A stretch of 64,000 bases of DNA from assembly GCF_027483985.1 (NCBI RefSeq), contig NZ_JAIXTJ010000057.1, positions 1-64,000 on the forward strand. The letters run 5' to 3'. Numbering within the stretch: position 1 is the stretch's first letter; every line of letters starts with the position of its first letter. Below the pieces are notes generated by a model, which did not search any database, had not been told where the DNA came from, and saw only the letters and a program-made list of their open reading frames with translations. The position numbers and the translations under genes were made by a program. Source of the DNA: Flavobacterium sp. GTDB lineage: Bacteria; Bacteroidota; Bacteroidia; Flavobacteriales; Flavobacteriaceae. Below are positions 41,794 through 50,887 of the stretch, one piece after another.

Positions 41794-41934
41794 ATGAAAG
41801 AAGAATCACAAATCTCAATTGAAATTCAGAAAGAATTAGACAACAGAATTGAAAATCTGAAAAATCATAATTCTAAATTATATTCTTGGGAAGAGATAAA
41901 AAAACATTTGAAAGAAATCAGGAAAAAATTCTAA
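41794..41934 (+). CDS. Orphan addiction-module antitoxin-like protein
   Basis: A 46-aa frame, starting MKEESQISIEIQK, with a helix (ELDNRIENLKNH) and an end typical of RelB-like addiction-module components (LYSWEEIKKHLKEIRKKF; SWEEIK is the tell-tale piece). It starts 3 nt after the aspartate kinase stop. No toxin gene follows. The next 125 bp contain a stop-free frame without a start that reads DEEYKKYISSL and might be a toxin remnant, but this is weak. Other reading: a short regulatory peptide. Confidence 0.55.
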   Translation: MKEESQISIEIQKELDNRIENLKNHNSKLYSWEEIKKHLKEIRKKF

Positions 41935-42031
41935 ATTAGTTTTATTTTTTTTTAAACGATGAAGAATATAAAAAATATATTTCTTCTCTCAATACAAAAA
42001 AATCCAACCAACTTTTTCCAATAATAAATAC

Positions 42032-42039
42032 TACTTTTG
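42032..42039 (+). promoter_or_regulatory. Promoter -7 box
   Basis: TACTTTTG (TAnnTTTG) 22 nt before the ATG of the 1133-aa outer-membrane protein gene. Confidence 0.45.
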
Positions 42040-42061
42040 ACATTTATGAGTTATTCTATTT

Positions 42062-45000
42062 ATGTTGAAAAAGAGTTTTTTAATGGTTTTGCTATTCTGC
42101 TTTTCGGGCGCGTTTGCTCAGGAAATAGAAACGCCTTACAAAAACAAAAAAATTGCTTTTTCAAAAGATACAATTGCCATTGATAAAGTCAGCATAAATA
42201 GAGCTTTCTTCAAAATTCTTGACAAACAAGGTAACGAAATCGATTCTTCCTATTATAAAGTAGATTTTCAAAAATCGAAATTGATTTTCAAAAACAATTA
42301 TGTTTCTCAAGATTCATTGACCATTCGTTATTTAAAGTTTCCTGAATTTCTTACCAAAACCTACACAATTTATGATGACAAACGAGTTATTTCAAACGAA
42401 GCCGGAAGTTTATATATCGTAAAAAGAGATAATCTAAAAACCTTCAAACCTTTCGACGGATTGAATACTTCAGGAAGTATCACTCGTGGAATTACCGTTG
42501 GAAACAATCAAAACTCGACTGTAAATTCTAATCTTGATTTGCAAATTACAGGTAAAATTTCCAATAAAGTTTCGCTTCGTGCTTCTATTCAAGACAGCAA
42601 TATTCCTTTGCAAGATGGTGGATATTCGCAAACCTTAGACGAATTTGATCAAATTTTTATCGAATTATTTTCAGATAAATGGAACATTCGTGCTGGAGAT
42701 TTATTTCTTGAAAACAGACAATCTAAATATTTAAATTTCAATAAAAAAGTACAAGGATTATCCACAAAATTTACTTTTGGAACACCCGAAAACAAAACCG
42801 AAGTCTTTGCATCAGGCGCAGTTGTTCGTGGTCAATATGCAAAAAGCAATTTCACTGGTCAAGAAGGAAATCAAGGTCCATATAAATTACGTGGAGCCAA
42901 TGGCGAATTATTTGTTTTAGTGATTTCGGGTTCAGAACGCGTTTTTGTTAATGGAATTTTACTCAAGCGTGGAGAAAGTAATGACTACATAATCGATTAT
43001 AATGCAGGTGAAATAATCTTTACGTCTTTATTTCCGATTACTTCTGAAATGAGAATTGTGATTGAATACCAATATTCTGATAGAAATTTTACTCGATTTG
43101 TAACCTATGGTGGCGCAAATCATCAAACCAAAAAATGGTCTCTTGGCGGATTTTTGTATTCAGAAAATGATGTAAAAAATCAGCCGCTTCAACAAAATTT
43201 ATCTAACGAACAAGTGGCCATACTTCAATATGCTGGTGATGATTCAACGTTAATGACTGCGCCATCAGCTTTCGTTGACACTTTTTCTGAAAATAAAATT
43301 TTATATGAAAAAGTAATTATTGGTGGTGTTGAAGTTTTTCAATTTTCTAATGATGAAACCGATACCTTATATAATGTACGATTTTCGTTGGTTGGAAATA
43401 ATTTGGGAAACTACATTTTAGTAAACAATAATGCCGTTGGGAAAATCTACGAATATGTTGCTCCAATTGCCGGAATTCCACAAGGAAATTACGAGCCGAT
43501 AACTCGATTAATTGCACCAACAAAAATCCAAATTGCAACAATATTAGGAAGTTACAATCCATCTGAAAAAACAGCAATTGACTTTGAAGTTGGTTTAAGC
43601 AACAACGATTTGAATTTATTTTCTGCTATTGATGATAAAAACAATAAAGGAGTTGCCGCAAAAATCAACGGAAAACAACGACTTTTTACAGGAAAATTCA
43701 ATATTGATGCTTTCGCAAATTATCAAATGGTGCAACAAAATTTTAAAACCATCGAACGATTATTCAACATAGAATTCAATCGCGATTGGAATTTAACCAC
43801 TATTTCTGGCAATCAAAGTTTGTTGGTTTCAGGTTTAAATTTTGATTTTAAAACCAAAGGATTTGCCAAATATCAACTTGAAAAACTAGATTTTACAGAT
43901 AATTTTTCAGGAACACGACACATTTTTCAAGGAAGTATCAAACATAAAAAATTGGTTATTCAGCAAAATTCAAGTTACTTAAAAAGTTCTGGAACAGTTT
44001 CTAACACCAACTTTCTACGCAATCAAACAAGAGCAAAACTACATTTTAAAAAGAATTGGATTGGTGGTAGTTTCAACCTTGAAGACAATCAAGAAAAATT
44101 AGTTGACACAAATCAATTCACTACTTTAAGCCAACGTTTTTCAGAGTACGGAGCGTTTATTGGCCGTGGTGACAGCACAAAAGTCTACACCGAAATTGGT
44201 TATTTGAACCGAAAAAACGACAGTTTACAAGCAGGCATTTTACAACGAGTTAATGCTTCTGATTCCTATTATATAAAGTCAAAGTTGATTCAAAATAAGA
44301 AAACCAATCTATCACTGTTTATTAATTATAGACGACTAAAATATACCGATGCTACTATTCCGGTTGAACCTTCGTTAAACTCAAGATTACTTTATAACGA
44401 TAACTTTTTCAATCAGTTAATTCAAACCACAGTAGCTTATGAAAATGTTTCCGGAACCATTGCACAGCAAGAGTTTACCTATTTAGAAGTAAACCCTGGA
44501 CAAGGCGTTTATATGTGGAACGACTACAACAACAACGGCGTTCAGGAATTGCAAGAGTTTGAAATCGCTGCTTTCCCTGATCAAGCTAAGTACGTCAGAG
44601 TTTTTCTTCCGAATCAAATTTTTGTAAAAACACATCAAAATAAATTTTCACAATCGGTAACTTTAAGTCCTTCCAAATGGATTAACAATAAAGGATTCAA
44701 GAAATTTCTATCCTATTTCTATAACCAAACCTCATTTTCATTAGACAGAAAAATCCAGCGTGATTCCGATAATTTCAATCTTAATCCGTTTTCCAAAAGT
44801 GAAGATAATCTTCTTGGTTTGAACACCAATTTCCGCAACAGTTTGTTTTACAATCGAGGCAAACAAAAACATTCTGTTACTTATACCTATTTAAACGGTC
44901 GTGTAAAAAACTTATTATCAATTGGTTCACAAGAAAACAGCACAACTTCTAACCAAATGCAATATGCACATTTACTGAAAAAAAGTTGGTTATTCAATTT

Positions 45001-45463
45001 TGATACTACGATTTCAAATTCCGAAAGCATTTCTGATAATTATGCTGCACGAAATTTTGAATTGAATAATTATGCCATCGAACCCAAGATTTCTTATTTG
45101 TTTTCAAACAATAAAAGTTTGTCACTTTTTTATGAATACAAAAACAAAGAAAACATTATTAACTTACTCGAATCTTTAAAACAGCAACGCTTCGGCATTT
45201 CATTTAATTACTCAAGCGACAATAAATTTACAGCCAATGGAGAATTCTCACTTTATAATAATGAGTTTATTGGCAACGCACTTTCACCTGTTGCTTTCCA
45301 AATGCTTGAAGGTTTACAACCCGGAAAAAATAGTACTTGGCGATTGCTTCTGCAAAAAAACCTTACCCAATATTTAGACATTAATATCAATTATCAAGGC
45401 CGAAAATCAGATACAAGTAACGCAATTCACACAGGAAACGTGCAACTTCGAGCGTTTTTTTAA
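42062..45463 (+). CDS. Large conserved outer-membrane protein, unknown
   Basis: A 1133-aa protein with a signal peptide (about 1-19, GAFA-Q) and no sorting domain. The N-terminal third includes GNQGPYKLRGANGELF, a GSERVFVNGILLKRGESNDY stretch and IDYNAGEIIFTSLFPIT (about 275-340), a segment style I associate with SprA and related Bacteroidota surface proteins. The rest is beta-strand-rich with many aromatic-ended strands and finishes in VQLRAFF, as outer-membrane barrels do. A calcium-binding-like DYNNNGVQELQEFE occurs near 820. Function unknown; probably a conserved family. Preceded by a promoter box; single gene. Confidence 0.82.
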   Translation: MLKKSFLMVLLFCFSGAFAQEIETPYKNKKIAFSKDTIAIDKVSINRAFFKILDKQGNEIDSSYYKVDFQKSKLIFKNNYVSQDSLTIRYLKFPEFLTKTYTIYDDKRVISNEAGSLYIVKRDNLKTFKPFDGLNTSGSITRGITVGNNQNSTVNSNLDLQITGKISNKVSLRASIQDSNIPLQDGGYSQTLDEFDQIFIELFSDKWNIRAGDLFLENRQSKYLNFNKKVQGLSTKFTFGTPENKTEVFASGAVVRGQYAKSNFTGQEGNQGPYKLRGANGELFVLVISGSERVFVNGILLKRGESNDYIIDYNAGEIIFTSLFPITSEMRIVIEYQYSDRNFTRFVTYGGANHQTKKWSLGGFLYSENDVKNQPLQQNLSNEQVAILQYAGDDSTLMTAPSAFVDTFSENKILYEKVIIGGVEVFQFSNDETDTLYNVRFSLVGNNLGNYILVNNNAVGKIYEYVAPIAGIPQGNYEPITRLIAPTKIQIATILGSYNPSEKTAIDFEVGLSNNDLNLFSAIDDKNNKGVAAKINGKQRLFTGKFNIDAFANYQMVQQNFKTIERLFNIEFNRDWNLTTISGNQSLLVSGLNFDFKTKGFAKYQLEKLDFTDNFSGTRHIFQGSIKHKKLVIQQNSSYLKSSGTVSNTNFLRNQTRAKLHFKKNWIGGSFNLEDNQEKLVDTNQFTTLSQRFSEYGAFIGRGDSTKVYTEIGYLNRKNDSLQAGILQRVNASDSYYIKSKLIQNKKTNLSLFINYRRLKYTDATIPVEPSLNSRLLYNDNFFNQLIQTTVAYENVSGTIAQQEFTYLEVNPGQGVYMWNDYNNNGVQELQEFEIAAFPDQAKYVRVFLPNQIFVKTHQNKFSQSVTLSPSKWINNKGFKKFLSYFYNQTSFSLDRKIQRDSDNFNLNPFSKSEDNLLGLNTNFRNSLFYNRGKQKHSVTYTYLNGRVKNLLSIGSQENSTTSNQMQYAHLLKKSWLFNFDTTISNSESISDNYAARNFELNNYAIEPKISYLFSNNKSLSLFYEYKNKENIINLLESLKQQRFGISFNYSSDNKFTANGEFSLYNNEFIGNALSPVAFQMLEGLQPGKNSTWRLLLQKNLTQYLDININYQGRKSDTSNAIHTGNVQLRAFF

Positions 45464-45524
45464 TCAGAACTTGATTTAGATTCTCCTCTTTATTTGAAGC
45501 GAATGGCTAGGTGCATTATCGGTC

Positions 45525-45606
45525 AGCCCTATTCCTGCTCTTCATTGCAATCTTTTCATCACGTTTCACAACGAGATAAAAAGGATTTACATTACGATCA
45601 GGGCTA
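45525..45606 (-). repeat. Dispersed intergenic repeat, copy B (inverted)
   Basis: Read on the minus strand, TAGCCCTGATCGTAATG and AAATCCTTTT form the left half and AAAAGATTGCAATG with AGCAGGAATAG the right half, matching copy C at 50967-51064. The outer ends AGCCCT (45525-45530) and AGGGCT (45600-45605) are exact inverted repeats, so the whole folds as a long imperfect hairpin. It lies in a 306-bp gap with no gene; the rest of the gap is AT-rich without other features. Confidence 0.75.
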
Positions 45607-45769
45607 GCTAGCAAACAATAGTAATTTTTGTAGAATGAATTTTACAACTATTTGATTTGGAATAATTTTTGTTTACTTTTATTTATTAATTTTAAATTTT
45701 TATAACCTAATCAATTTAATCACAATGAAATCAAAGATTCACGAGATTCAATTAAAAACAATTAAAACT

Positions 45770-46429
45770 ATGAGCAAAAAACTAATTTTATTATGCTTCG
45801 TATTTGTACTTTCAAATATGACTTTTGCACAAGACGTAAAAGAAAAAGCAACTAAAGCAAAATCAAAAACTGAAAAAGCGGCTGCTGCAAAAAAAGAAAA
45901 AGCAGACCAATTAAAAGAAGAGAAAGCTAAAGCCAAAAAAGAAGCGGCAAAAGAAGCTAAGAAAACTGAAAAAGAAGTTAAAGCTAAAACTACAAAAGCA
46001 AAAAAAGAAGTAGAAGAAAAAGCAACTAAAGTTGAAAAAGAAGTAAAAGCTAAAACTTCAAAAGCTAAAAAAGAAACAGAAGAAAAAGCTACAAGACTAA
46101 AAAAAGATGGAACTGTAGACAAACGTTTCAAAGATGCTGATGCAAAAACTAAAGATGCAAAAGCTGCTGCAACTGGAAAAGCAAAAGCAACTGAAGGAAA
46201 AGCAAAAGCTACTGCAAACAAAACTGCCGCTAAAGTTAAAAAAACAGCAGCTGAAGAAAAAGAAGATATGAAAGAAACTGCGGTTTCTAAAGCTGCAGAG
46301 AAAAAAGTTGCTGATAAAGTAACTGGAAAATATAAAGGTAAAAAAGTATTCACTGGACCAAGAGGTGGAAAATATTACATCAATAAAAACGGAAATAAAA
46401 CCTATATTGATGCTGATCAAGAAGAGTAA
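45770..46429 (+). CDS. Exported lysine/alanine-rich protein with PBCV-basic-adaptor-like end
   Basis: A 219-aa protein with a signal peptide (about 1-21, MTFA-Q) followed by a long, almost Pro-free Lys/Ala/Glu/Thr-rich helical region (about 25-190) made of degenerate repeats such as KEVKAKTTKAKKE and KEVKAKTSKAKKE. This looks like histone H1 or a long charged coiled coil. The C-terminus GPRGGKYYINKNGNKTYI (about 196-213) matches the small basic adaptor domain first described in chlorella virus proteins (PBCV_basic_adap). I used the ATG at 45770, since the 15 upstream residues precede the signal peptide. Role unknown; a structural or DNA-binding function outside the cytoplasm is speculation. 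Confidence 0.78.
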   Translation: MSKKLILLCFVFVLSNMTFAQDVKEKATKAKSKTEKAAAAKKEKADQLKEEKAKAKKEAAKEAKKTEKEVKAKTTKAKKEVEEKATKVEKEVKAKTSKAKKETEEKATRLKKDGTVDKRFKDADAKTKDAKAAATGKAKATEGKAKATANKTAAKVKKTAAEEKEDMKETAVSKAAEKKVADKVTGKYKGKKVFTGPRGGKYYINKNGNKTYIDADQEE

Positions 46430-46456
46430 ATCTTTCTTTTCTTAAGATATACTCAT

Positions 46457-46495
46457 AATCGTCTCGTTATAAAATGAGACGATTTTCTTTTTTAC
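46457..46495 (+). terminator. Terminator after the lysine-rich protein gene
   Basis: Stem AATCGTCTC/GAGACGATT with a 10-nt loop, followed by TTCTTTTTT. Confidence 0.75.
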
Positions 46496-46558
46496 AATTT
46501 CCTGTAAGTATTTTCGTTTTTTTTACTAAATTTATTGAAATTATTAATCCAACCAATT

Positions 46559-47974
46559 ATGAAAAAAAAATATACTCTACTTATTTTGTTTTTTGTTTCG
46601 ATAAATTTAAATGCACAAGTTTGCGGAACTGAACAATTCTACCTTCCCAATAATCAAGGTAATTCTCAACCAAGTAACATATTATATGATGCTTCTTATA
46701 AACATGTGTTCAATGTAAGATTTCATGTTGTTTACAATGATGATGGTGTTACCAGAACAAATAGTAATGGTGTTCCAGGACTAACAATAGGTTTTGAAGA
46801 AGTAATGAATGCTATACGTGATTTAAACGTAAATTTTAATCAATTTAATATTTTCTTTAAATATTATGGATTTGACACAATAAATAATACGACCTTTTTA
46901 AATTATGGCAATACAACTTCATATGGAAATATGATATCAACACACAATATTCCCGAAGCATTTAACATTTATATTCTAAATCAAGTTGGTGGTGCAGCAG
47001 CAGTAGCAGGATATTACTGGCCATTTTCGATTTTTGATGACAACTGGTTTATAAGACCCTGGACACTTTGCCACGAAATGGGGCATTCTTTTGGTTTACT
47101 TCATACATTTTTTAGTAGTGGCGAATGCGAACATGCTGTTAGGACACCAACTCCTTTAGGAACACCATTCAATCTTCAATATAACGCTGATGTTGCTGGT
47201 GATCAAATAAAAGATACCTTCCCTTTTCTAAGTTCTACATTTTCAGATAACAACTGCAATTATACAGGTGGAGCAACCGATTGTAGAGGGAGTATCATAA
47301 ATTCTCAGACAGTAAATGGTTTTTTTATAACAGGCTCTCCTTCAAATAATTTTATGACAACAGAGTCAGAAGATATTTTATGTAATCCTTCGTTTACTCC
47401 TGAACAAGGTATAAGAATGAGAAATGCTTTTAATATTGTTCCAGAAAGGTATGACTCTAAAAGAAATTCAATACAAAGTTTGTATGAGCCTTTTGAACGC
47501 ATAAAAGTATTAGGTGCTATAAAAAGTGTTGTAGACAACAATAATGGTACAGCTACTGTTTGTACATATTATTCAGAAAGATTCAGATTTCAAAAGGGAT
47601 TTAATTATGTTTTTCCAGAAAATGAATTGCCTGATTTAGTAAACTATAATCCATACGATTTACCAGACATTCAATTACCTGCCTTTAATTGTCCGTTAAT
47701 AATTCAGCAATTAGGAATGCAAAATGGTCAATATCCTATTGGTAATGCATTGACTATTGATAAAGGTTATATTTGTGAAATACAACAGATAATAGGTGGT
47801 TCTGACACAATTACAGATGATTTAGGCGGATATATTTTCACTGTAGAAGAATGGGATTCACTAAAAGCCTCTAATCCTAATTTTTATGAACTTCTTGAAT
47901 CAAATAAATACCACATAATTAAAAAAGAGACTGAAAAGGGTGTTATGATTCAAGTAGTTTTGTACAAAAATTAA
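46559..47974 (+). CDS. Secreted M43-like zinc metalloprotease
   Basis: A 471-aa exported protein with a signal peptide (about 1-19, NLNA-Q). The zinc motif is CHEMGHSFGLLHTF (HExxHxxGxxH with three His and the catalytic Glu, about residues 173-183), as in pappalysin-type M43 peptidases. Met-turn candidates (NNFMTTES) lie about 85 residues later. The C-terminal part (about 300-471) has no domain I recognise, and there is no T9SS sorting domain, unlike the other large proteases of the window. It ends 11 nt before a T9SS-sorted repeat protein gene, so the two are probably co-expressed. ATG at 46559 chosen because it directly precedes the signal peptide. Confidence 0.82.
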   Translation: MKKKYTLLILFFVSINLNAQVCGTEQFYLPNNQGNSQPSNILYDASYKHVFNVRFHVVYNDDGVTRTNSNGVPGLTIGFEEVMNAIRDLNVNFNQFNIFFKYYGFDTINNTTFLNYGNTTSYGNMISTHNIPEAFNIYILNQVGGAAAVAGYYWPFSIFDDNWFIRPWTLCHEMGHSFGLLHTFFSSGECEHAVRTPTPLGTPFNLQYNADVAGDQIKDTFPFLSSTFSDNNCNYTGGATDCRGSIINSQTVNGFFITGSPSNNFMTTESEDILCNPSFTPEQGIRMRNAFNIVPERYDSKRNSIQSLYEPFERIKVLGAIKSVVDNNNGTATVCTYYSERFRFQKGFNYVFPENELPDLVNYNPYDLPDIQLPAFNCPLIIQQLGMQNGQYPIGNALTIDKGYICEIQQIIGGSDTITDDLGGYIFTVEEWDSLKASNPNFYELLESNKYHIIKKETEKGVMIQVVLYKN

Positions 47975-47985
47975 TTTTGAATTAA

Positions 47986-49578
47986 ATGAAAATACTATTT
48001 TTTATATTAATACATTGTCTTTCTTTTTCTCAAGCTCCTAGTATTTTATGGCAAAATAAAATTGGTGGAATTAATGACGATTTCTACAATAACTCAGATG
48101 TAACAATTGATGATGGTTTAATTATTGGAGGTAGGTCAACATCAAATATATCAGGAGATAAAACTGAAAATTCGAAAGGAGGTTCAGATTACTGGATAGT
48201 TAAAATAAACCATTTAGGAAATGTAGTCTGGGACAAAACGATTGGTGGTGGTAATCCTAATTTTTATGAAGATGATGTTTTTACTTGCTTAAAGTCAACT
48301 TTGGATGGAGGATATATAATTGGAGGCCACTCTGACTCTCCAATTTCAGGAGATAAAACAATTGACTCATTCGATAATAGTGACGATTTCTGGATTTTAA
48401 AGTTAAATGAATTTGGGATAATTCAATGGCAGAAAGTATTTGGAGGAAGTTTGGTTGATGTACCAACAGCTATAAAAAACACTTTCGACAATGGTTTTGT
48501 CATTGTAGGATATTCTGATTCAAACATATCTGGAAATAAAACTGAAAATTCAAAAGGTTTAATTGACATTTGGATCTTAAAATTAGATAGTCTTGGAAAT
48601 ATTGTTTGGCAAAAAACAATTGGTGGTACAGGTTTTGATTCTGCAAATTGCGTAGTCCAAACTAATGATGGAGGATTTTTAATAGGTGGAGACTCTACTT
48701 CAAATATTTCAGGTGATAAGACTGAAGATTCAAGAGGTTTGAGAGATTTTTGGATAGTCAAAATTAATTCATTAGGTGATTTACAATGGCAAAAAACAAT
48801 AGGTGGTAATAATGTAGACTATTTATTAAATATTATCTCAAAGAATAATAATTTTGTTTTAATTGGCTCATCAAAATCAAATATATCTGGTGAAAAATTG
48901 GAGAATTCTCGTGGAGGATATGACTGTTGGATTATGGAAATTGATTCATTAGGAACTATTCTATGGCAAAAAACAATAGGAGGTAATGGTGATGATTATT
49001 TTGGCAACATAATTTCCACAAATGATAGCAATTATATTATTTCAGGCTCTTCATCTTCAAATATCTCTGCTGAAAAAACAGAAGATTCTAAAGGTGGATT
49101 TGATGCTTGGATACTGAAAATAGATTCATTTGGGAATATTTTATGGCAAAAAACTATTGGCGGAAGTGATTTAGATGGTCTTGAAATAATAGACCAACCA
49201 AATGATAATTCATTTTTATTATCAGGAAGTTCAAACTCTTTTGTATCTGGTGAAATAACAGAGAATCCAATTGGTGGTTCTGACTATTGGGTTTTAAAAC
49301 TTGAACCTGAAAATTTATCAAACCAAGAAAACAACTCCTTTTCAAACATTCAAATCTATCCCAATCCAAATAATGGAATTTTAAATATTGATTTTGGAGG
49401 TTTTCAAGAAACAATATCGATTTCAATAACAAATGTGTTAGGTCAATTAATTTCAAAATATAATTTTAATCAAATTTCAGAAAAACAAATTCAATTGAGC
49501 GAACCAAATGGCATCTATTTTCTTGAAATCAGAAATGAAAAAAATGAAAAGAAGGTTTTTAAAATACTAAAACAATAA
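47986..49578 (+). CDS. Seven-repeat T9SS-sorted surface protein (propeller candidate)
   Basis: A 530-aa protein with a short signal peptide (about 1-14) and seven repeats of about 60 residues (about residues 20-440). Each repeat runs from WQKTIGG through DGG(F/Y)xIxG, a SNISGDKTENSKG stretch, to D(F/Y)WIxKxxSLGNI. Seven blades of this length suggest a beta-propeller, which is inference from the count. A T9SS type A sorting domain follows (about 455-530; YPNPNNGILNIDF, final KVFKILKQ). It starts 11 nt after the M43-like protease gene, so a shared transcript is likely. Ligand unknown. Confidence 0.85.
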   Translation: MKILFFILIHCLSFSQAPSILWQNKIGGINDDFYNNSDVTIDDGLIIGGRSTSNISGDKTENSKGGSDYWIVKINHLGNVVWDKTIGGGNPNFYEDDVFTCLKSTLDGGYIIGGHSDSPISGDKTIDSFDNSDDFWILKLNEFGIIQWQKVFGGSLVDVPTAIKNTFDNGFVIVGYSDSNISGNKTENSKGLIDIWILKLDSLGNIVWQKTIGGTGFDSANCVVQTNDGGFLIGGDSTSNISGDKTEDSRGLRDFWIVKINSLGDLQWQKTIGGNNVDYLLNIISKNNNFVLIGSSKSNISGEKLENSRGGYDCWIMEIDSLGTILWQKTIGGNGDDYFGNIISTNDSNYIISGSSSSNISAEKTEDSKGGFDAWILKIDSFGNILWQKTIGGSDLDGLEIIDQPNDNSFLLSGSSNSFVSGEITENPIGGSDYWVLKLEPENLSNQENNSFSNIQIYPNPNNGILNIDFGGFQETISISITNVLGQLISKYNFNQISEKQIQLSEPNGIYFLEIRNEKNEKKVFKILKQ

Positions 49579-49585
49579 TATTTTA

Positions 49586-49624
49586 AAATGCAACTTTCAA
49601 CCAATCGAAAGTTGCATTTCTTGT
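49586..49624 (+). terminator. Terminator after the seven-repeat protein gene
   Basis: Perfect 13-bp stem AAATGCAACTTTC/GAAAGTTGCATTT with an 8-nt loop. Confidence 0.85.
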
Positions 49625-49658
49625 TTAATTTTTGTTGCAAAATTCCCTTCCAAAATCA

Positions 49659-49752
49659 TTACGAAAACTTATCGTAAAAATTCATAAATCCCTTATTTTT
49701 AGGGATTTTTTGGTTTTTTATTACTTGTAATTCACTGTTAAACAATTGTTTA
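49659..49752. promoter_or_regulatory. Upstream region of nrdB with inverted repeats
   Basis: The 321-bp gap before nrdB holds, besides the upstream terminator, three symmetric elements: TTACGA-N7-TCGTAA (49659-49677), a second terminator-like stem AAATCCCT/AGGGATTT with T run (49686-49714), and the perfect 14-bp palindrome TAAACAATTGTTTA (49739-49752). I see no NrdR-type box. The palindromes may bind a regulator of ribonucleotide reductase, but this is unproven. Confidence 0.35.
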
Positions 49753-49899
49753 CAAAAAACATTGAAAGTGGCTTTATTCCTACGCATTGTTAAAAACTAT
49801 GTCCGATTGTGAATAAGTTTGGCTTTCTTTTTCATTTAAAATTGACAATCTTTGTATCTGACGAAATAAGTTAAAAAAACCTTAAAAAAATCCATAATT

Positions 49900-50877
49900 A
49901 TGTCTTTTTTAGAACCAATCCTTCAAGAAAACAAAAACCGTTTTGTTATTTTCCCTATTAAACATCATGACATTTGGGAATGGTATAAAAAAATGGAGGC
50001 AAGTTTTTGGACAGCAGAAGAAATTGATCTTCATCAAGATTTAACAGACTGGAACAATAAACTTAGTAATGATGAGAAATATTTCATCAAGCACATTCTT
50101 GCGTTCTTTGCTGCATCTGATGGAATTGTAAACGAAAATTTGGCTGAAAATTTTGTCAACGAAGTACAATATCCAGAAGCAAAGTTTTTCTATGGTTTTC
50201 AAATCATGATGGAAAACATACATAGCGAAACTTATTCCTTACTTATTGATACTTATGTAAAAGATGACGCTGAAAAAGCAGCTTTGTTTAATGCATTAGA
50301 AGTTTTTCCAGCCATCAAGAAAAAAGCAGATTGGGCTTTAAAATGGATTGGTTCTGATTCGTTCGCAGAACGTTTGATTGCCTTTGCAGCAGTTGAAGGA
50401 ATCTTTTTTTCGGGTGCATTTTGCGCAATCTTTTGGCTTAAAAAACGTGGTTTAATGCCAGGACTTACTTTTTCTAACGAATTAATATCTCGAGATGAAG
50501 GAGTACACTGTGATTTTGCAGTACACTTACACAATCATCACTTAATAAATAAAGTGCCTAAAACACGAATCAGAGAAATTATAGTTGATGCTTTAAAAAT
50601 TGAAAGAGAATTTATAACCGAATCTTTACCAGTAAGTTTAATTGGTATGAATGCAAATTTAATGACACAATACTTGGAATTTGTTGCTGATAGACTTCTT
50701 GTTGAATTAGGTTGTGAGAGAGAATACAACTCTTCAAATCCTTTTGATTTTATGGACATGATTTCACTTCAAGGTAAAACCAACTTCTTTGAAAAAAGAG
50801 TGGCAGAATACCAAAAAGCAGGTGTAATGAATGCTGACGCAGAATCAAGCAAAATTAGTTTTGACGCTGATTTTTAA
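49900..50877 (+). CDS. nrdB: Ribonucleoside-diphosphate reductase, class Ia, beta subunit
   Basis: Small subunit of aerobic ribonucleotide reductase, carrying the di-iron tyrosyl-radical cofactor. The 325-aa protein resembles eukaryotic R2: [28 protein letters not shown] (about residues 66-81), [23 protein letters not shown] (radical Tyr in FFYGFQ, about 104; Glu and His ligands in ENIHSE), and [23 protein letters not shown] (iron ligands in [11 protein letters not shown]). The gene precedes nrdA, separated by 303 bp that are full of repeats, so the two may not be a simple operon. Start ATG fits the family. Confidence 0.95.
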   Translation: MSFLEPILQENKNRFVIFPIKHHDIWEWYKKMEASFWTAEEIDLHQDLTDWNNKLSNDEKYFIKHILAFFAASDGIVNENLAENFVNEVQYPEAKFFYGFQIMMENIHSETYSLLIDTYVKDDAEKAALFNALEVFPAIKKKADWALKWIGSDSFAERLIAFAAVEGIFFSGAFCAIFWLKKRGLMPGLTFSNELISRDEGVHCDFAVHLHNHHLINKVPKTRIREIIVDALKIEREFITESLPVSLIGMNANLMTQYLEFVADRLLVELGCEREYNSSNPFDFMDMISLQGKTNFFEKRVAEYQKAGVMNADAESSKISFDADF

Positions 50878-50887
50878 TTTCTCGCCT

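Noticed and set aside
45748..46353. Long open frame antisense to the lysine-rich protein gene
   Set aside because: It is a mirror of Lys/Ala/Glu-rich codons giving a Phe/Ser/Ala-rich product; the plus-strand frame has a signal peptide and a recognisable C-terminal domain.
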